From: a virus
IMG/VR virus record: IMGVR_UViG_3300044610_000059
Location: 1-33,568 of that record
DNA: 33,568 bases
Reading direction: 5' to 3' (one strand)
Shown here: positions 6,604 through 14,048 of the stretch, one piece after another
Numbering within the stretch: position 1 is the first letter of the stretch
Layout of the letters: each line of letters starts with the position of its first letter
Program-made: the position numbers and the translations under genes
Notes under the pieces: model-generated
The model's input: the letters and a program-made list of their open reading frames with translations, nothing else
What the model was told of the DNA's origin: nothing
The model's database searches: none

Positions 6604-6981
6604 ATGAAACTGAAAAACAAGAACCTCGCTCCAGTCGGTGGCTTTTACTGGCGTTATGAGATCAAGCGCGATAAACTCACATTCCCCGCGATTGTTTACG
6701 GAAGCACATGGAGTAGTTTGATGCAGAACATTCAGAAAGACTATCGCTCAAACGGAGTTGAACTTCCTGCTAACATTGAGCAGTTGGTCGAAGATCAAAT
6801 CTGCCAACGCCAACCAAGTGATCGTTGCTGGTATAGTGATGGACTTGGAGATAGGATTGCACAGGTTATTCACACAGTAGCCAAGACTACTGACAAAGTT
6901 TTAGGAACTAAACTTGAGCATAAAGCTCGCGGATGTTCTTCTTGCAATAAACGCAGGAATGCTCTTAACTCGTTATCGTAA
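6604..6981 (+). CDS. Conserved phage protein with C-terminal CxxC motif
   Basis: The 125-residue protein begins MKLKNKNLAPVGGFYWRYE and ends with a CSSCNKRRNALNSLS tail. I recall a common phage family next to portal and terminase genes with the same order: lysine-rich start, GG-W-Y segment, an EDQIC motif and a C-terminal CxxC. Its function is not known to me; the two central cysteine groups might bind a metal. AAAGG 7 nt upstream is one of the few possible ribosome-binding sites seen here. The stop codon lies within the palindrome that precedes the portal gene. Confidence 0.65.
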   Translation: MKLKNKNLAPVGGFYWRYEIKRDKLTFPAIVYGSTWSSLMQNIQKDYRSNGVELPANIEQLVEDQICQRQPSDRCWYSDGLGDRIAQVIHTVAKTTDKVLGTKLEHKARGCSSCNKRRNALNSLS

Positions 6982-6988
6982 ACGATAA
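6973..6988 (+). repeat. Palindrome TTATCG-N4-CGATAA before portal gene
   Basis: TTATCGTAAACGATAA ends 5 nt before the portal ATG. The stop of the previous gene (TAA 6979-6981) is in its loop. A degenerate second copy (CCATCGGAAACGACAA) sits in the first portal codons. Confidence 0.9.
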
Positions 6989-6993
6989 AAATT

Positions 6994-9465
6994 ATGCTAT
7001 CCATCGGAAACGACAACTTCTCACTTGCTGTCTTAGATCAAGACGGCAAACCACCAGAAACACGAATCTCCAACGCAAGTCACGCTTGGAATATAGCAAA
7101 TCATTTGCGACTCGCTAACATCGGGCGCGAGAACAAGCGTATTCGTATCTATAAGGCGTATAAGATGTTTCCGCCTACGGGTTACAGTAAGCTCGCTGAA
7201 AAGCGTTTGCCTTGGCAATCTGATGTAAACTACGGACAACTTGGGTTCATCGTTGATAACCAGAAGTCCAGTTACTACGATGTTATTACAGAGCGGCAGG
7301 CTTGCTGCACGATCAAAAGTAAATTTGGCAATGAAAAAGAACGCCTCGTTAACTCAGAGAACATCGGAATCGCATTTGACCAAGCAATCCGCGAATGGCC
7401 CGGATACCTCTACAATACAGAACAAGACCTTGAGGAAATGTTGCTGTATGGAAAAGGAATCGGAATGTGGGATAGCCCACTCGGATGGATGCCAGAACAC
7501 GTTTACCTCTCCGACCTTCTATTTCCAGACGACATTAGGATCGACTTTTGCAACCTTGAAGAATTTGTGCGCCGTGTCCGTTTGACACCATACGAACTTT
7601 ACAAGAAGATCGAGAATCGTGCAGCGGCAGAAGCAATGGGTTGGAATGTGGACGCAGCAATTGATGCTATCCGTTTCCATCGTGCATTCAGCAACAATCG
7701 CAAGACCCGCGAAGACTTCTTCCGAACAATCAGCGAATCTGGATTCAACTGGTCACTCTCCGTAAACCAAAAGATCGACCTCTACGAAGTTTACTGGAGG
7801 GAGTTCGACGGCAAGATCAGCAAGGCGATTATCCTTCAAGACTATCAACCAATCTCGGACTACATCAACTCCAACATTAAAGGAGCAGGCAAGATCAGTG
7901 AAGATGATGTCAGAAGCCAACACGGGTTTATGATGCTGAAGATTGGACTCTTCAACTCATGGGACGAGATCATGTATATGCTGACTGACTCAGTTGGCAG
8001 TGGACTATTCCAAGACATCAAGAGCCAAGCAGAATCGGCATTCGTCGCCTGCCGTCAGTATGACTTCACAATGAACTCGTTGGTTGATGCCGTGCGCCTC
8101 AACTCCATGTTGATGATCGAAGGTCAAGGGCCAGATGCAACCAAGATGTTGAAGCAAATGGAATGGTTGCCTATTAGCGTAATGCCAGATGGCGCAAAGT
8201 TTATCCAAAACCGCTTCCAGCTTCCAGTAGCAGAAAGCATGAGCTTCATGCAGTTCTTCATGGGAGATATGTATCGCGGCATGGGTCAGTATCGCATCAA
8301 TGCTCCTACCGCTGGTGGAAAACAAAGGACAAAAGGCGAAGCAGAACTGGATGCCGCCGAGTCAGCCAAACTATCTGGAACTCAGATTCGTCGATTCAAC
8401 GAGTGCCAAACACTTTACTTCAAACAACTCTATAAACGTTTTGTAAATGCCAAGTCCAGCGATGATGGATACGAGTATGTTAAGAAGTTTTATGAAGTAT
8501 TGGAAGAACTCGGAACTCCGAAAGAAGCCGCTGCTTGGAAGAACATCACAAGCATCCGTTCCAATCTAATCAACGGAGCAGGTAGCCCGTCATTCAAACT
8601 TATCACAGCAGAAAAGTTGCTTGGTATCACAGCAATCACTCCAGCCAACGAAGGGCAAGAGAACGCAGTTAAAGATGCAATCGCGGCACTGTCTGGCAGG
8701 GACAATGTAGCTCGCTATCGGAATACCAAGCCAACTAAGATTACTGATACCGCTCGCGTAATCGGGTTTGAAAATGCTGGAATGACGGATGCGTTCGTTA
8801 ACCCGCAAAACTTCCCTGTATTGCCAACTGATCCACATATCGAACACGCTGTTGGTCACTTGCAGGATATGATGATGCAGTTGCAGATGAACCTGCAATC
8901 TGTGCAACAAGGTCAACCAGAACTTGCAGAACTTTCCAAAGCAGTCCGTTCAGTCAAATTCAAAGGTGGTCACATCATGGCGCACGTTGAATATATCAGT
9001 AAGGATGAATCCAAGCAGGACTTCTTGAAGCAATTCATGCAGGGAATGAATGAAGCGCAAGCAATGGCCGACGAACTTCAACAAGTTTATGTCCAGATGG
9101 CTGAAGCTGAAGCTCAGAAATCTGGTCAGCCAAACTCCGAGGAAGACATCAAACTTCAATACCTCGCTGCTAAATCTGGTATCGAAATCGACACCAAGAA
9201 GAAGCTCGCTGACATCTCAATTGGCAAGGCTTCTATCAGTCACGCTCAACGCACTGAGCAGCGCAAGGAGCAAGGCATCACTCAACTCGCGCTTCAGAAG
9301 GCTAAAGCTCGCGCCGAGATTCAGAAAGAGAAATCCAAGCAAGCAGCAATGCAAGGTGAAGCTCCAGAGATGGAAGAAGAAGAAACCGAAGAGGTTGAGA
9401 CTCCAGAGGCAACTGAAGAAGTTGAGATGGAAGAGACTCCAATGCAGACACCAACACAAACATGA
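6994..9465 (+). CDS. Portal protein
   Basis: The 823-residue protein would form the dodecameric channel through which DNA is packed and ejected. It is placed right after the terminase and before the scaffold and capsid genes, has the size of podovirus portals (700-830), and its start MLSIGNDNFSLAVLDQDG is followed by long helical segments. The region RLPWQSDVNYGQLGFIVDN and the stem and crown-like helices (residues about 640-770, Gln/Lys/Glu-rich) fit. The last about 35 residues are acidic with many Glu (EMEEEETEEVETPE). The start lacks a Shine-Dalgarno and instead follows the palindrome. Assigned by size, context and general resemblance. Confidence 0.85.
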   Translation: MLSIGNDNFSLAVLDQDGKPPETRISNASHAWNIANHLRLANIGRENKRIRIYKAYKMFPPTGYSKLAEKRLPWQSDVNYGQLGFIVDNQKSSYYDVITERQACCTIKSKFGNEKERLVNSENIGIAFDQAIREWPGYLYNTEQDLEEMLLYGKGIGMWDSPLGWMPEHVYLSDLLFPDDIRIDFCNLEEFVRRVRLTPYELYKKIENRAAAEAMGWNVDAAIDAIRFHRAFSNNRKTREDFFRTISESGFNWSLSVNQKIDLYEVYWREFDGKISKAIILQDYQPISDYINSNIKGAGKISEDDVRSQHGFMMLKIGLFNSWDEIMYMLTDSVGSGLFQDIKSQAESAFVACRQYDFTMNSLVDAVRLNSMLMIEGQGPDATKMLKQMEWLPISVMPDGAKFIQNRFQLPVAESMSFMQFFMGDMYRGMGQYRINAPTAGGKQRTKGEAELDAAESAKLSGTQIRRFNECQTLYFKQLYKRFVNAKSSDDGYEYVKKFYEVLEELGTPKEAAAWKNITSIRSNLINGAGSPSFKLITAEKLLGITAITPANEGQENAVKDAIAALSGRDNVARYRNTKPTKITDTARVIGFENAGMTDAFVNPQNFPVLPTDPHIEHAVGHLQDMMMQLQMNLQSVQQGQPELAELSKAVRSVKFKGGHIMAHVEYISKDESKQDFLKQFMQGMNEAQAMADELQQVYVQMAEAEAQKSGQPNSEEDIKLQYLAAKSGIEIDTKKKLADISIGKASISHAQRTEQRKEQGITQLALQKAKARAEIQKEKSKQAAMQGEAPEMEEEETEEVETPEATEEVEMEETPMQTPTQT

Positions 9466-9707
9466 CAACAGACAAAGTAAAATCCCTATGCGCGGCAATA
9501 ACCTCACACGAAGACTGGAACAAACTACAGGCGTATTTACTACTTAATGTAAACCCACCAGAAGGAGTAACCACGCTTATCCATGCAATCAAAACTATTG
9601 AAGCTATTGGAACAGAGGAGCAGGGAGCATTCAAAAAAACAAAAGTTGCTGGAAAGCATAAAGAGCCAGCGGACATCACTGTTGACCCAGACCTCGACGA
9701 AATCTAA
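9462..9707 (+). CDS. Small protein between portal and scaffold
   Basis: This 81-residue protein starts on an ATGA overlap with the portal stop, so its translation is probably coupled. It has a helical N-terminal half (KVKSLCAAITSHEDWNKLQ) and an acidic C-terminus (ITVDPDLDEI). No family recognised. Position suggests a head-assembly accessory protein. Confidence 0.6.
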   Translation: MTTDKVKSLCAAITSHEDWNKLQAYLLLNVNPPEGVTTLIHAIKTIEAIGTEEQGAFKKTKVAGKHKEPADITVDPDLDEI

Positions 9708-9710
9708 TTT

Positions 9711-10994
9711 ATGGCAGACCCAAACGACACAGCAGAAGTAATCAAGGAACTGAAGGCTAAACCTCAAGTTCCGATTAAAGGTAATACATCTGACTTCCTC
9801 AAGAAGTTCAGCAAACAACAATCCGACGAAGGCAAGCCAAGTGCTACCAATGTTGGTGATCCTAACCTTGGAATAGCAAAATACAATGAAGAAGAACCAC
9901 CAGAAGAAGTGGCGGGAGTTACCGAAGCTGAAATCACATCTGACCGAACAGGAAAAAAGAAAGGTTTTGTTGAGCGACAAATCGAAGAAAACCGAAAGCT
10001 CAAAGAAGAACTTGAGAAATACAAGAAAGATGAAATCCCCAAGTTTGAAACCAAAATCCAAGAACTTGAGCGAATGGTCTCCGAGTCAACATCGACTAAA
10101 GAAGCCAACCACTACCAAGAACAACTCAACAAAGCCAACCAAGAGAAGTTGGAAGTTGAGCAACAACTATCAGAACAGATCAAAGAGCTTCGGGGTAAAC
10201 TGGACTTCCACGACATCACAAGTAATCCAGATTTCAAAAAGACTTACCTCGATCCTATCAAAAGCACCTACGATACTGCGCGACAGTTTGTTGAAAATGA
10301 CGCAAATGTTCTTAGGGAATTTAACAATGCTGTCAACGCAAACGCCGCCATCTTCCGCGCCACGACCGAAGAGGAAGTTGTTTCGGCAAAGCAAGCAAGA
10401 AAAGAAGCATTAAAAGAAATTGAGCCTTACTTATCTGATTTTGAAAAGTATCAATTTGTTGAACAATGGAATAAGTTTGTAAATTCAACTGAAAAACATC
10501 ACGCTGCTCTTGTCAACTTTGAAGAAACCAAGCAGAATATCCTTCAAACCGCTAAACAAAAAGAGCAAGAAGGCAGGAACAAGTATCTGAACCAGTGGCG
10601 TGAAGGCTACAAAAATACTCAGCAGGAAATTGACCGGGCGACTGAAATCCCAGATACAATTGCTGACTACATGAAGGAGAAGGGAATCAAGTATGACATC
10701 TCCCGCGACGAGGCTATTGCTCTGGCAGCTACCCAGCAGACCAATGAGCAAGCATCAGTTGAAGACATGAACCGACTGATTCACCAAGGCCGCGCCTATC
10801 AGAAGATTCAAGCACAACTGAAAGCATACCAAGAGATGGTAAAAGAGAAAGACGATTACATCGCACAACTGAAAGGTTCGTCGCGCATTTCGTCATCATC
10901 AAGTGCATCGGATTCCCAGAAACCAAGAATGAGTATCACGGAAGGACTGGCTGCTAAACTTGCAAGGTTCTCACCGCAAGGTCGAACAGCATAA
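9711..10994 (+). CDS. Scaffolding-like protein
   Basis: The 427-residue protein is dominated by Glu/Lys/Gln coiled-coil helices (about residues 80-170 and 270-390), has no cysteine-rich or catalytic motif, and ends with a Ser-rich segment (RISSSSSASDSQK) followed by a helical Arg-rich tip (GLAAKLARFSPQGRTA). Phage scaffolds typically have this composition and a basic C-terminal capsid-binding helix, and lie just upstream of the major capsid gene, as here. A strong terminator follows. Confidence 0.75.
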   Translation: MADPNDTAEVIKELKAKPQVPIKGNTSDFLKKFSKQQSDEGKPSATNVGDPNLGIAKYNEEEPPEEVAGVTEAEITSDRTGKKKGFVERQIEENRKLKEELEKYKKDEIPKFETKIQELERMVSESTSTKEANHYQEQLNKANQEKLEVEQQLSEQIKELRGKLDFHDITSNPDFKKTYLDPIKSTYDTARQFVENDANVLREFNNAVNANAAIFRATTEEEVVSAKQARKEALKEIEPYLSDFEKYQFVEQWNKFVNSTEKHHAALVNFEETKQNILQTAKQKEQEGRNKYLNQWREGYKNTQQEIDRATEIPDTIADYMKEKGIKYDISRDEAIALAATQQTNEQASVEDMNRLIHQGRAYQKIQAQLKAYQEMVKEKDDYIAQLKGSSRISSSSSASDSQKPRMSITEGLAAKLARFSPQGRTA

Positions 10995-11022
10995 GCCTTA
11001 CATTCTAAAGTCTGGCATAGAT

Positions 11023-11066
11023 GGGGGAGGTAGTTATGCTTTTCTACCTCCCCCAAACTTTTTTTT
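11023..11066 (+). terminator. Rho-independent terminator
   Basis: GGGGGAGGTAG (11023-11033) pairs perfectly with CTACCTCCCCC (11044-11054) around a 10-nt loop, and a run of eight T follows at 11059-11066. It separates the packaging/scaffold unit from the capsid gene. Confidence 0.9.
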
Positions 11067-11077
11067 AAAAATATCGC

Positions 11078-11106
11078 TTGACATAGTAAATAGATGATTG
11101 CAATGT
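11078..11106 (+). promoter_or_regulatory. Putative promoter of the capsid operon
   Basis: A consensus TTGACA (11078-11083) follows an A/T-rich tract. At 17 bp the -10 would be CAATGT (11101-11106), a poor match. Supported mostly by its place just after a terminator and before the capsid leader. Confidence 0.4.
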
Positions 11107-11128
11107 CCGATCAAAGAGAAATCCGAAA

Positions 11129-11144
11129 TTATCGTTTACGATAA
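11129..11144 (+). repeat. Palindrome TTATCG-N4-CGATAA in capsid leader
   Basis: TTATCGTTTACGATAA lies 189 nt before the capsid ATG. It is the only copy with the TTTA loop, and therefore in opposite orientation to the gene it precedes. Confidence 0.85.
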
Positions 11145-11333
11145 AATTAGGGATTCAGCCGCACTCTGGCTGGCGAGTTTTCGACCTCGCATGAAAAACG
11201 ATTTCTGGACAGAAGAAACTCTGGGTTGAGTCCAGCAGAGGAAACCAAGCACTCGCTTGCTATTCCTCTGTGGTATAGTTGGCGGTGCAAAACTAAAACT
11301 AAACCAAAATCAAACTCAAACAAAATAAATATT
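11145..11333 (+). promoter_or_regulatory. Structured 5' leader of the capsid gene
   Basis: No gene is visible. Three hairpins follow one another: GCGAG (11173-11177) with CTCGC (11186-11190); CTGGAC (11205-11210) with GTCCAG (11230-11235); and CAGAGGAA (11236-11243) with TTCCTCTG (11263-11270), the last containing an inner AAGC-actc-GCTT. The final 50 nt are A-rich and unstructured up to ATG 11334. No tRNA fold could be made from it. Confidence 0.6.
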
Positions 11334-12746
11334 ATGGCATCAGATCAGCTATATTTCAACAGTTGTGCCGAGATTGACAGTTTCTTCCGCGAGGGCCGCG
11401 AATATTTCAACGACCTCTATGTGAAGAAGCTCGTCACCAACTCTGCATATTTCACCCGTTTCGAGGAGCAAGCATGGCCCCTTAACCACACAACCGAACA
11501 GAAAGCATTCCGCTTTGGCCGTGGATTCCACGATCCTTGCGCTCCTTTCCGCACGATCACCGACACCTACTGCGAGACTGATTCTTGCGATAGCAAACCC
11601 GAAGTCATCCAACGCCCCGGCACTGAGAGCTACACTTTCGAGCTTCTCCGTAAAGAGATGACCACTGACTGGATTTGCGTTGAGAGCCTTCTCTATCGCC
11701 TCTTCCCCGCTGAAGAGATTCTCCAGTTTGAGGAGTCGAATGCCCGTATCACCAAGAACGTCCACGAAGAGTTCCTTCGTTCCAACTACATCGGTGGTTC
11801 TGGACACAAATGGATGGGTATCACCACGGACGACGGCACTTACTGCGGACTCGTTGACGATGCAGCATGGTTCGTTCCAGAGCATACGCTCAACAACGAA
11901 GCTGGTTACGACCTCTGCGCTCTTCGCGTTAAGATGGCTCCAGCCGACCTCAACAAGATCGCTTATCTCTCGCTTGATATGCTCGACGATGCTCTCGTTG
12001 ACCTCCAAGACGAAGATGACGCTTTCCGCCTTGATCTCCAAGACGCGACTGGTCAGCCTTTGCTCGACATCGTTATCCCTGATCCTCAAGTTGGCCGTGC
12101 GCTTTACTTCCAAGCCAAGCGCAACAATGGTTACTGGGATGCTAACACGGACTTCGATGAACGCCTTACCCGTCTGAAGCTCGGCATCAATCGTATCATC
12201 GGCGACTACGCCTTCGGTTACGACATCAACGCCGCTCGTTTCAACGCTGACACTGCCTTCAACGCTGGTCTCGCTCCATTCAATGAAGCTGATCCTGCGA
12301 CATGGGCGCGTCTCGTTCGTGTGCCTCGTTACATCAAGACTGTTCTTGAAAACGGATGCGCTTACGTTCCGAACAAAGCCTACCGCAATGCCGACTTCGG
12401 TATCTCGGTTGCTATGGTAAACAAAGCAATGTGCAAATGGACAATGCCATCCTCGACTGGATACGGCCAAGCCCAACAAATGACCCAGAACTACGCTGGT
12501 GATTGGGAATGGAAGAACCCAGATTGGGAGTGCAACCGCTGGCGCAAAACGGGCTTCTATCAAGCCCAGTTCCGTCTGGCCGCACAGGTCAAAGACCCAA
12601 CCATCATGCACTCGTTCCTGCATCGCCTGCCTAAGAGCAAGAACCTCTATGGTTCCTGCTGCCCAGTTCAGAGCTACATCGTTCCTGAGAACAATCAGGA
12701 CTGCTATAGCTGCGCTGGTGTGGGTGACATCGTTGTGCCTTCCTAA
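11334..12746 (+). CDS. Major capsid protein
   Basis: The 470-residue protein starts at ATG 11334 (MASDQLYFNSCAEID); an upstream in-frame ATG at 11226 would include a low-complexity extension and disregard the leader. Position after the scaffold, an isolated and strongly controlled gene, and codon choice favouring C-ending codons all fit the most abundant virion protein. An HK97 fold is expected but not demonstrable here. It has about 14 cysteines including a C-terminal cluster (GSCCPVQ, DCYSCAGVGD), unusually many for a capsid protein. A stable hairpin follows the stop. Confidence 0.8.
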   Translation: MASDQLYFNSCAEIDSFFREGREYFNDLYVKKLVTNSAYFTRFEEQAWPLNHTTEQKAFRFGRGFHDPCAPFRTITDTYCETDSCDSKPEVIQRPGTESYTFELLRKEMTTDWICVESLLYRLFPAEEILQFEESNARITKNVHEEFLRSNYIGGSGHKWMGITTDDGTYCGLVDDAAWFVPEHTLNNEAGYDLCALRVKMAPADLNKIAYLSLDMLDDALVDLQDEDDAFRLDLQDATGQPLLDIVIPDPQVGRALYFQAKRNNGYWDANTDFDERLTRLKLGINRIIGDYAFGYDINAARFNADTAFNAGLAPFNEADPATWARLVRVPRYIKTVLENGCAYVPNKAYRNADFGISVAMVNKAMCKWTMPSSTGYGQAQQMTQNYAGDWEWKNPDWECNRWRKTGFYQAQFRLAAQVKDPTIMHSFLHRLPKSKNLYGSCCPVQSYIVPENNQDCYSCAGVGDIVVPS

Positions 12747-12754
12747 GTTAAATA

Positions 12755-12782
12755 GGGGAGGGGCTTATTCAAGCCTCTCCCC
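12755..12782 (+). terminator. Hairpin after the capsid gene
   Basis: A 12-bp stem with one G-U pair (GGGGAGGGGCTT with AAGCCTCTCCCC) and an ATTC tetraloop follows the stop codon. No T-tract follows, so it is more likely a 3'-end stabiliser, processing site or weak attenuator than a full terminator. Confidence 0.6.
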
Positions 12783-12806
12783 ACAACCTTAAATAAAATA
12801 CAAAAT

Positions 12807-13421
12807 ATGTCTAATTCACGACCACTCGCTTATGATCGCGTCAACCTGTTTGGCCCGATTGCCGTTAACCTCCTCGCTGCTGGAGACGCTGACCTCCTCG
12901 TTCTTAATGACGAAGACACCAAGTTCTTTCCAACAAGCATCGTTCTGGAAACTGCCTACGCTCGCGGAACCACTGCCACCGCCCCAATTGTAGTCGTTGA
13001 CAACGGAACCACTGGCGAAGATCTTACTTCCTCGCTGACCATCACGGACGCTCTTGATAACCAAGGCCGCTACAATCCTCTCGCGCTTGTTGCCAATCCT
13101 TTCGTCATCACTGGCTCCCGCAAACTCCGCTTGCTCAAATCCACTGTTGGACTCGGCCAAGCTACTGCTACCCGCGCTCGCACCGCTGGCGTTGCTACAA
13201 TTGTTACTGGTGCTGCTCATGGTTTTACCACGGGTGATGTCATTACGATTGCCAGCATGACCGACACTACGTTCAATGATGTGCAAGCTGAAGTTACAGT
13301 TGTTAACTCAACTACCTTCACCTACGCAAACGCTGGCGTAAATGTTACCTCCGGTGCTGATACCGCTGGACGTGTTGGCGCACTCTACGTGAATGCCTAC
13401 GTTGTTGGTATCTACTTCTAA
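12807..13421 (+). CDS. Head decoration-like protein with inserted Ig-like domain
   Basis: The 204-residue protein starts MSNSRPLAYDRVNLFGPIAV. A compact beta-rich body (1-115 plus the last 14 residues, GALYVNAYVVGIYF) is split by a segment at about 118-190: ARTAGVATIVTGAAHGFTTG, DTTFNDVQAEV, TTFTYANAGVNV. That segment is a well-known phage Ig-like module found inside many virion proteins. Its place directly after the capsid gene suggests a capsid-surface decoration protein whose Ig domain is displayed outward, perhaps binding host surface glycans. The A-rich leader has no Shine-Dalgarno. Confidence 0.65.
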   Translation: MSNSRPLAYDRVNLFGPIAVNLLAAGDADLLVLNDEDTKFFPTSIVLETAYARGTTATAPIVVVDNGTTGEDLTSSLTITDALDNQGRYNPLALVANPFVITGSRKLRLLKSTVGLGQATATRARTAGVATIVTGAAHGFTTGDVITIASMTDTTFNDVQAEVTVVNSTTFTYANAGVNVTSGADTAGRVGALYVNAYVVGIYF

Positions 13422-13432
13422 ACCTCAACCTT

Positions 13433-13460
13433 GGGTGGGGAAGTAAACCCTTCCTCACCC
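13433..13460 (+). terminator. Hairpin after decoration-like gene
   Basis: GGGTGGGGAAG pairs with CTTCCTCACCC (11 bp, one G-U) around TAAACC. The following ttacccctttt is only a weak T-tract. It is similar in size and place to the hairpin after the capsid gene. Confidence 0.55.
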
Positions 13461-13477
13461 TTACCCCTTTTCTAATT

Positions 13478-13744
13478 ATGGCTTGCTTCACCGATCTCGA
13501 CTACCGCAATAAATCCTATCCTTTCGTTCAAACAATCGCCGCCGCTGCTGGCATTGATCCAATTTCTTATGGTTGCTATGACGCAGCTACCGATTCCGCT
13601 AAACTCTACCAATTCTATGTTGGACTCGCAACCATCGGTGGTCTCACCCCAGTTACTGAAAACTGTTTTGTGCAAAAAACTGAAGACCAGCAATACTATC
13701 TCACTAACGAAGCTCTTGCTGCCGCTCTTAACCCTGTTACATAA
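13478..13744 (+). CDS. Small probable virion protein
   Basis: This 88-residue protein (MACFTDLDYRNKSYPFVQT) has mixed helical and beta character and a C-terminal Ala-rich helix (LTNEALAAALNPVT). No family recognised. It lies in the head region, followed immediately by a palindrome copy. It could be an accessory head or connector protein. Confidence 0.55.
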   Translation: MACFTDLDYRNKSYPFVQTIAAAAGIDPISYGCYDAATDSAKLYQFYVGLATIGGLTPVTENCFVQKTEDQQYYLTNEALAAALNPVT

Positions 13745-13760
13745 TTATCGTAAACGATAA
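13745..13760 (+). repeat. Palindrome TTATCG-N4-CGATAA
   Basis: TTATCGTAAACGATAA begins directly after the stop codon of the gene before and ends 5 nt before the next ATG (13766). Confidence 0.9.
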
Positions 13761-13765
13761 CTCCT

Positions 13766-14047
13766 ATGGCACTCTCTCAAAACTGCTTCAAAGAAAGCAC
13801 ACCCGATGTGCAGAACTGGGAACTTCTGCAACAAAGCATTGCTATTGAAGAAGCAATCGCCGCGCTCCAAGGTTTCCAAATCCCCGAATACGACGAGATC
13901 GACATCACCTACTACGGAGTGACCAACAACATCGCAACGGTCATCTACTCCAACGGTGGAAGCCCCGTTGCCACGCTGACCTTGACATATGCTGTCCAGC
14001 CACCTACAGATGATGACGCTAATCTTGTGAATGTAACCATTTCCTGA
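13766..14047 (+). CDS. Small probable virion protein
   Basis: This 93-residue protein has an N-terminal helical half (NWELLQQSIAIEEAIAALQG) and a beta C-terminal half with the pattern YDEIDITYYG, IATVIYSNGG, VATLTLTYA. I recall this Y-D-x-I-D-hTY...VATLTLTY arrangement from phage structural proteins near fibre genes. It may be an attachment or adaptor part for the fibres encoded next. No start-proximal Shine-Dalgarno; the palindrome precedes it. Confidence 0.6.
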   Translation: MALSQNCFKESTPDVQNWELLQQSIAIEEAIAALQGFQIPEYDEIDITYYGVTNNIATVIYSNGGSPVATLTLTYAVQPPTDDDANLVNVTIS

Positions 14048-14048
14048 T

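Noticed and set aside
11145-11333. Possible tRNA in the capsid leader hairpins
   Set aside because: The stems do not make a cloverleaf, and no GTTC-type T-loop with correct spacing was found.
11226-11333. N-terminal extension of the capsid protein from an ATG at 11226
   Set aside because: It would translate across the structured leader and an Lys/Asn-rich low-complexity stretch; ATG 11334 has the A/T-rich context seen at the other starts.
11349-12623. A 424-codon open frame on the minus strand opposite the major capsid gene
   Set aside because: It mirrors the capsid gene because of strong codon bias there, has no recognisable motif, and the plus-strand frame explains the region.
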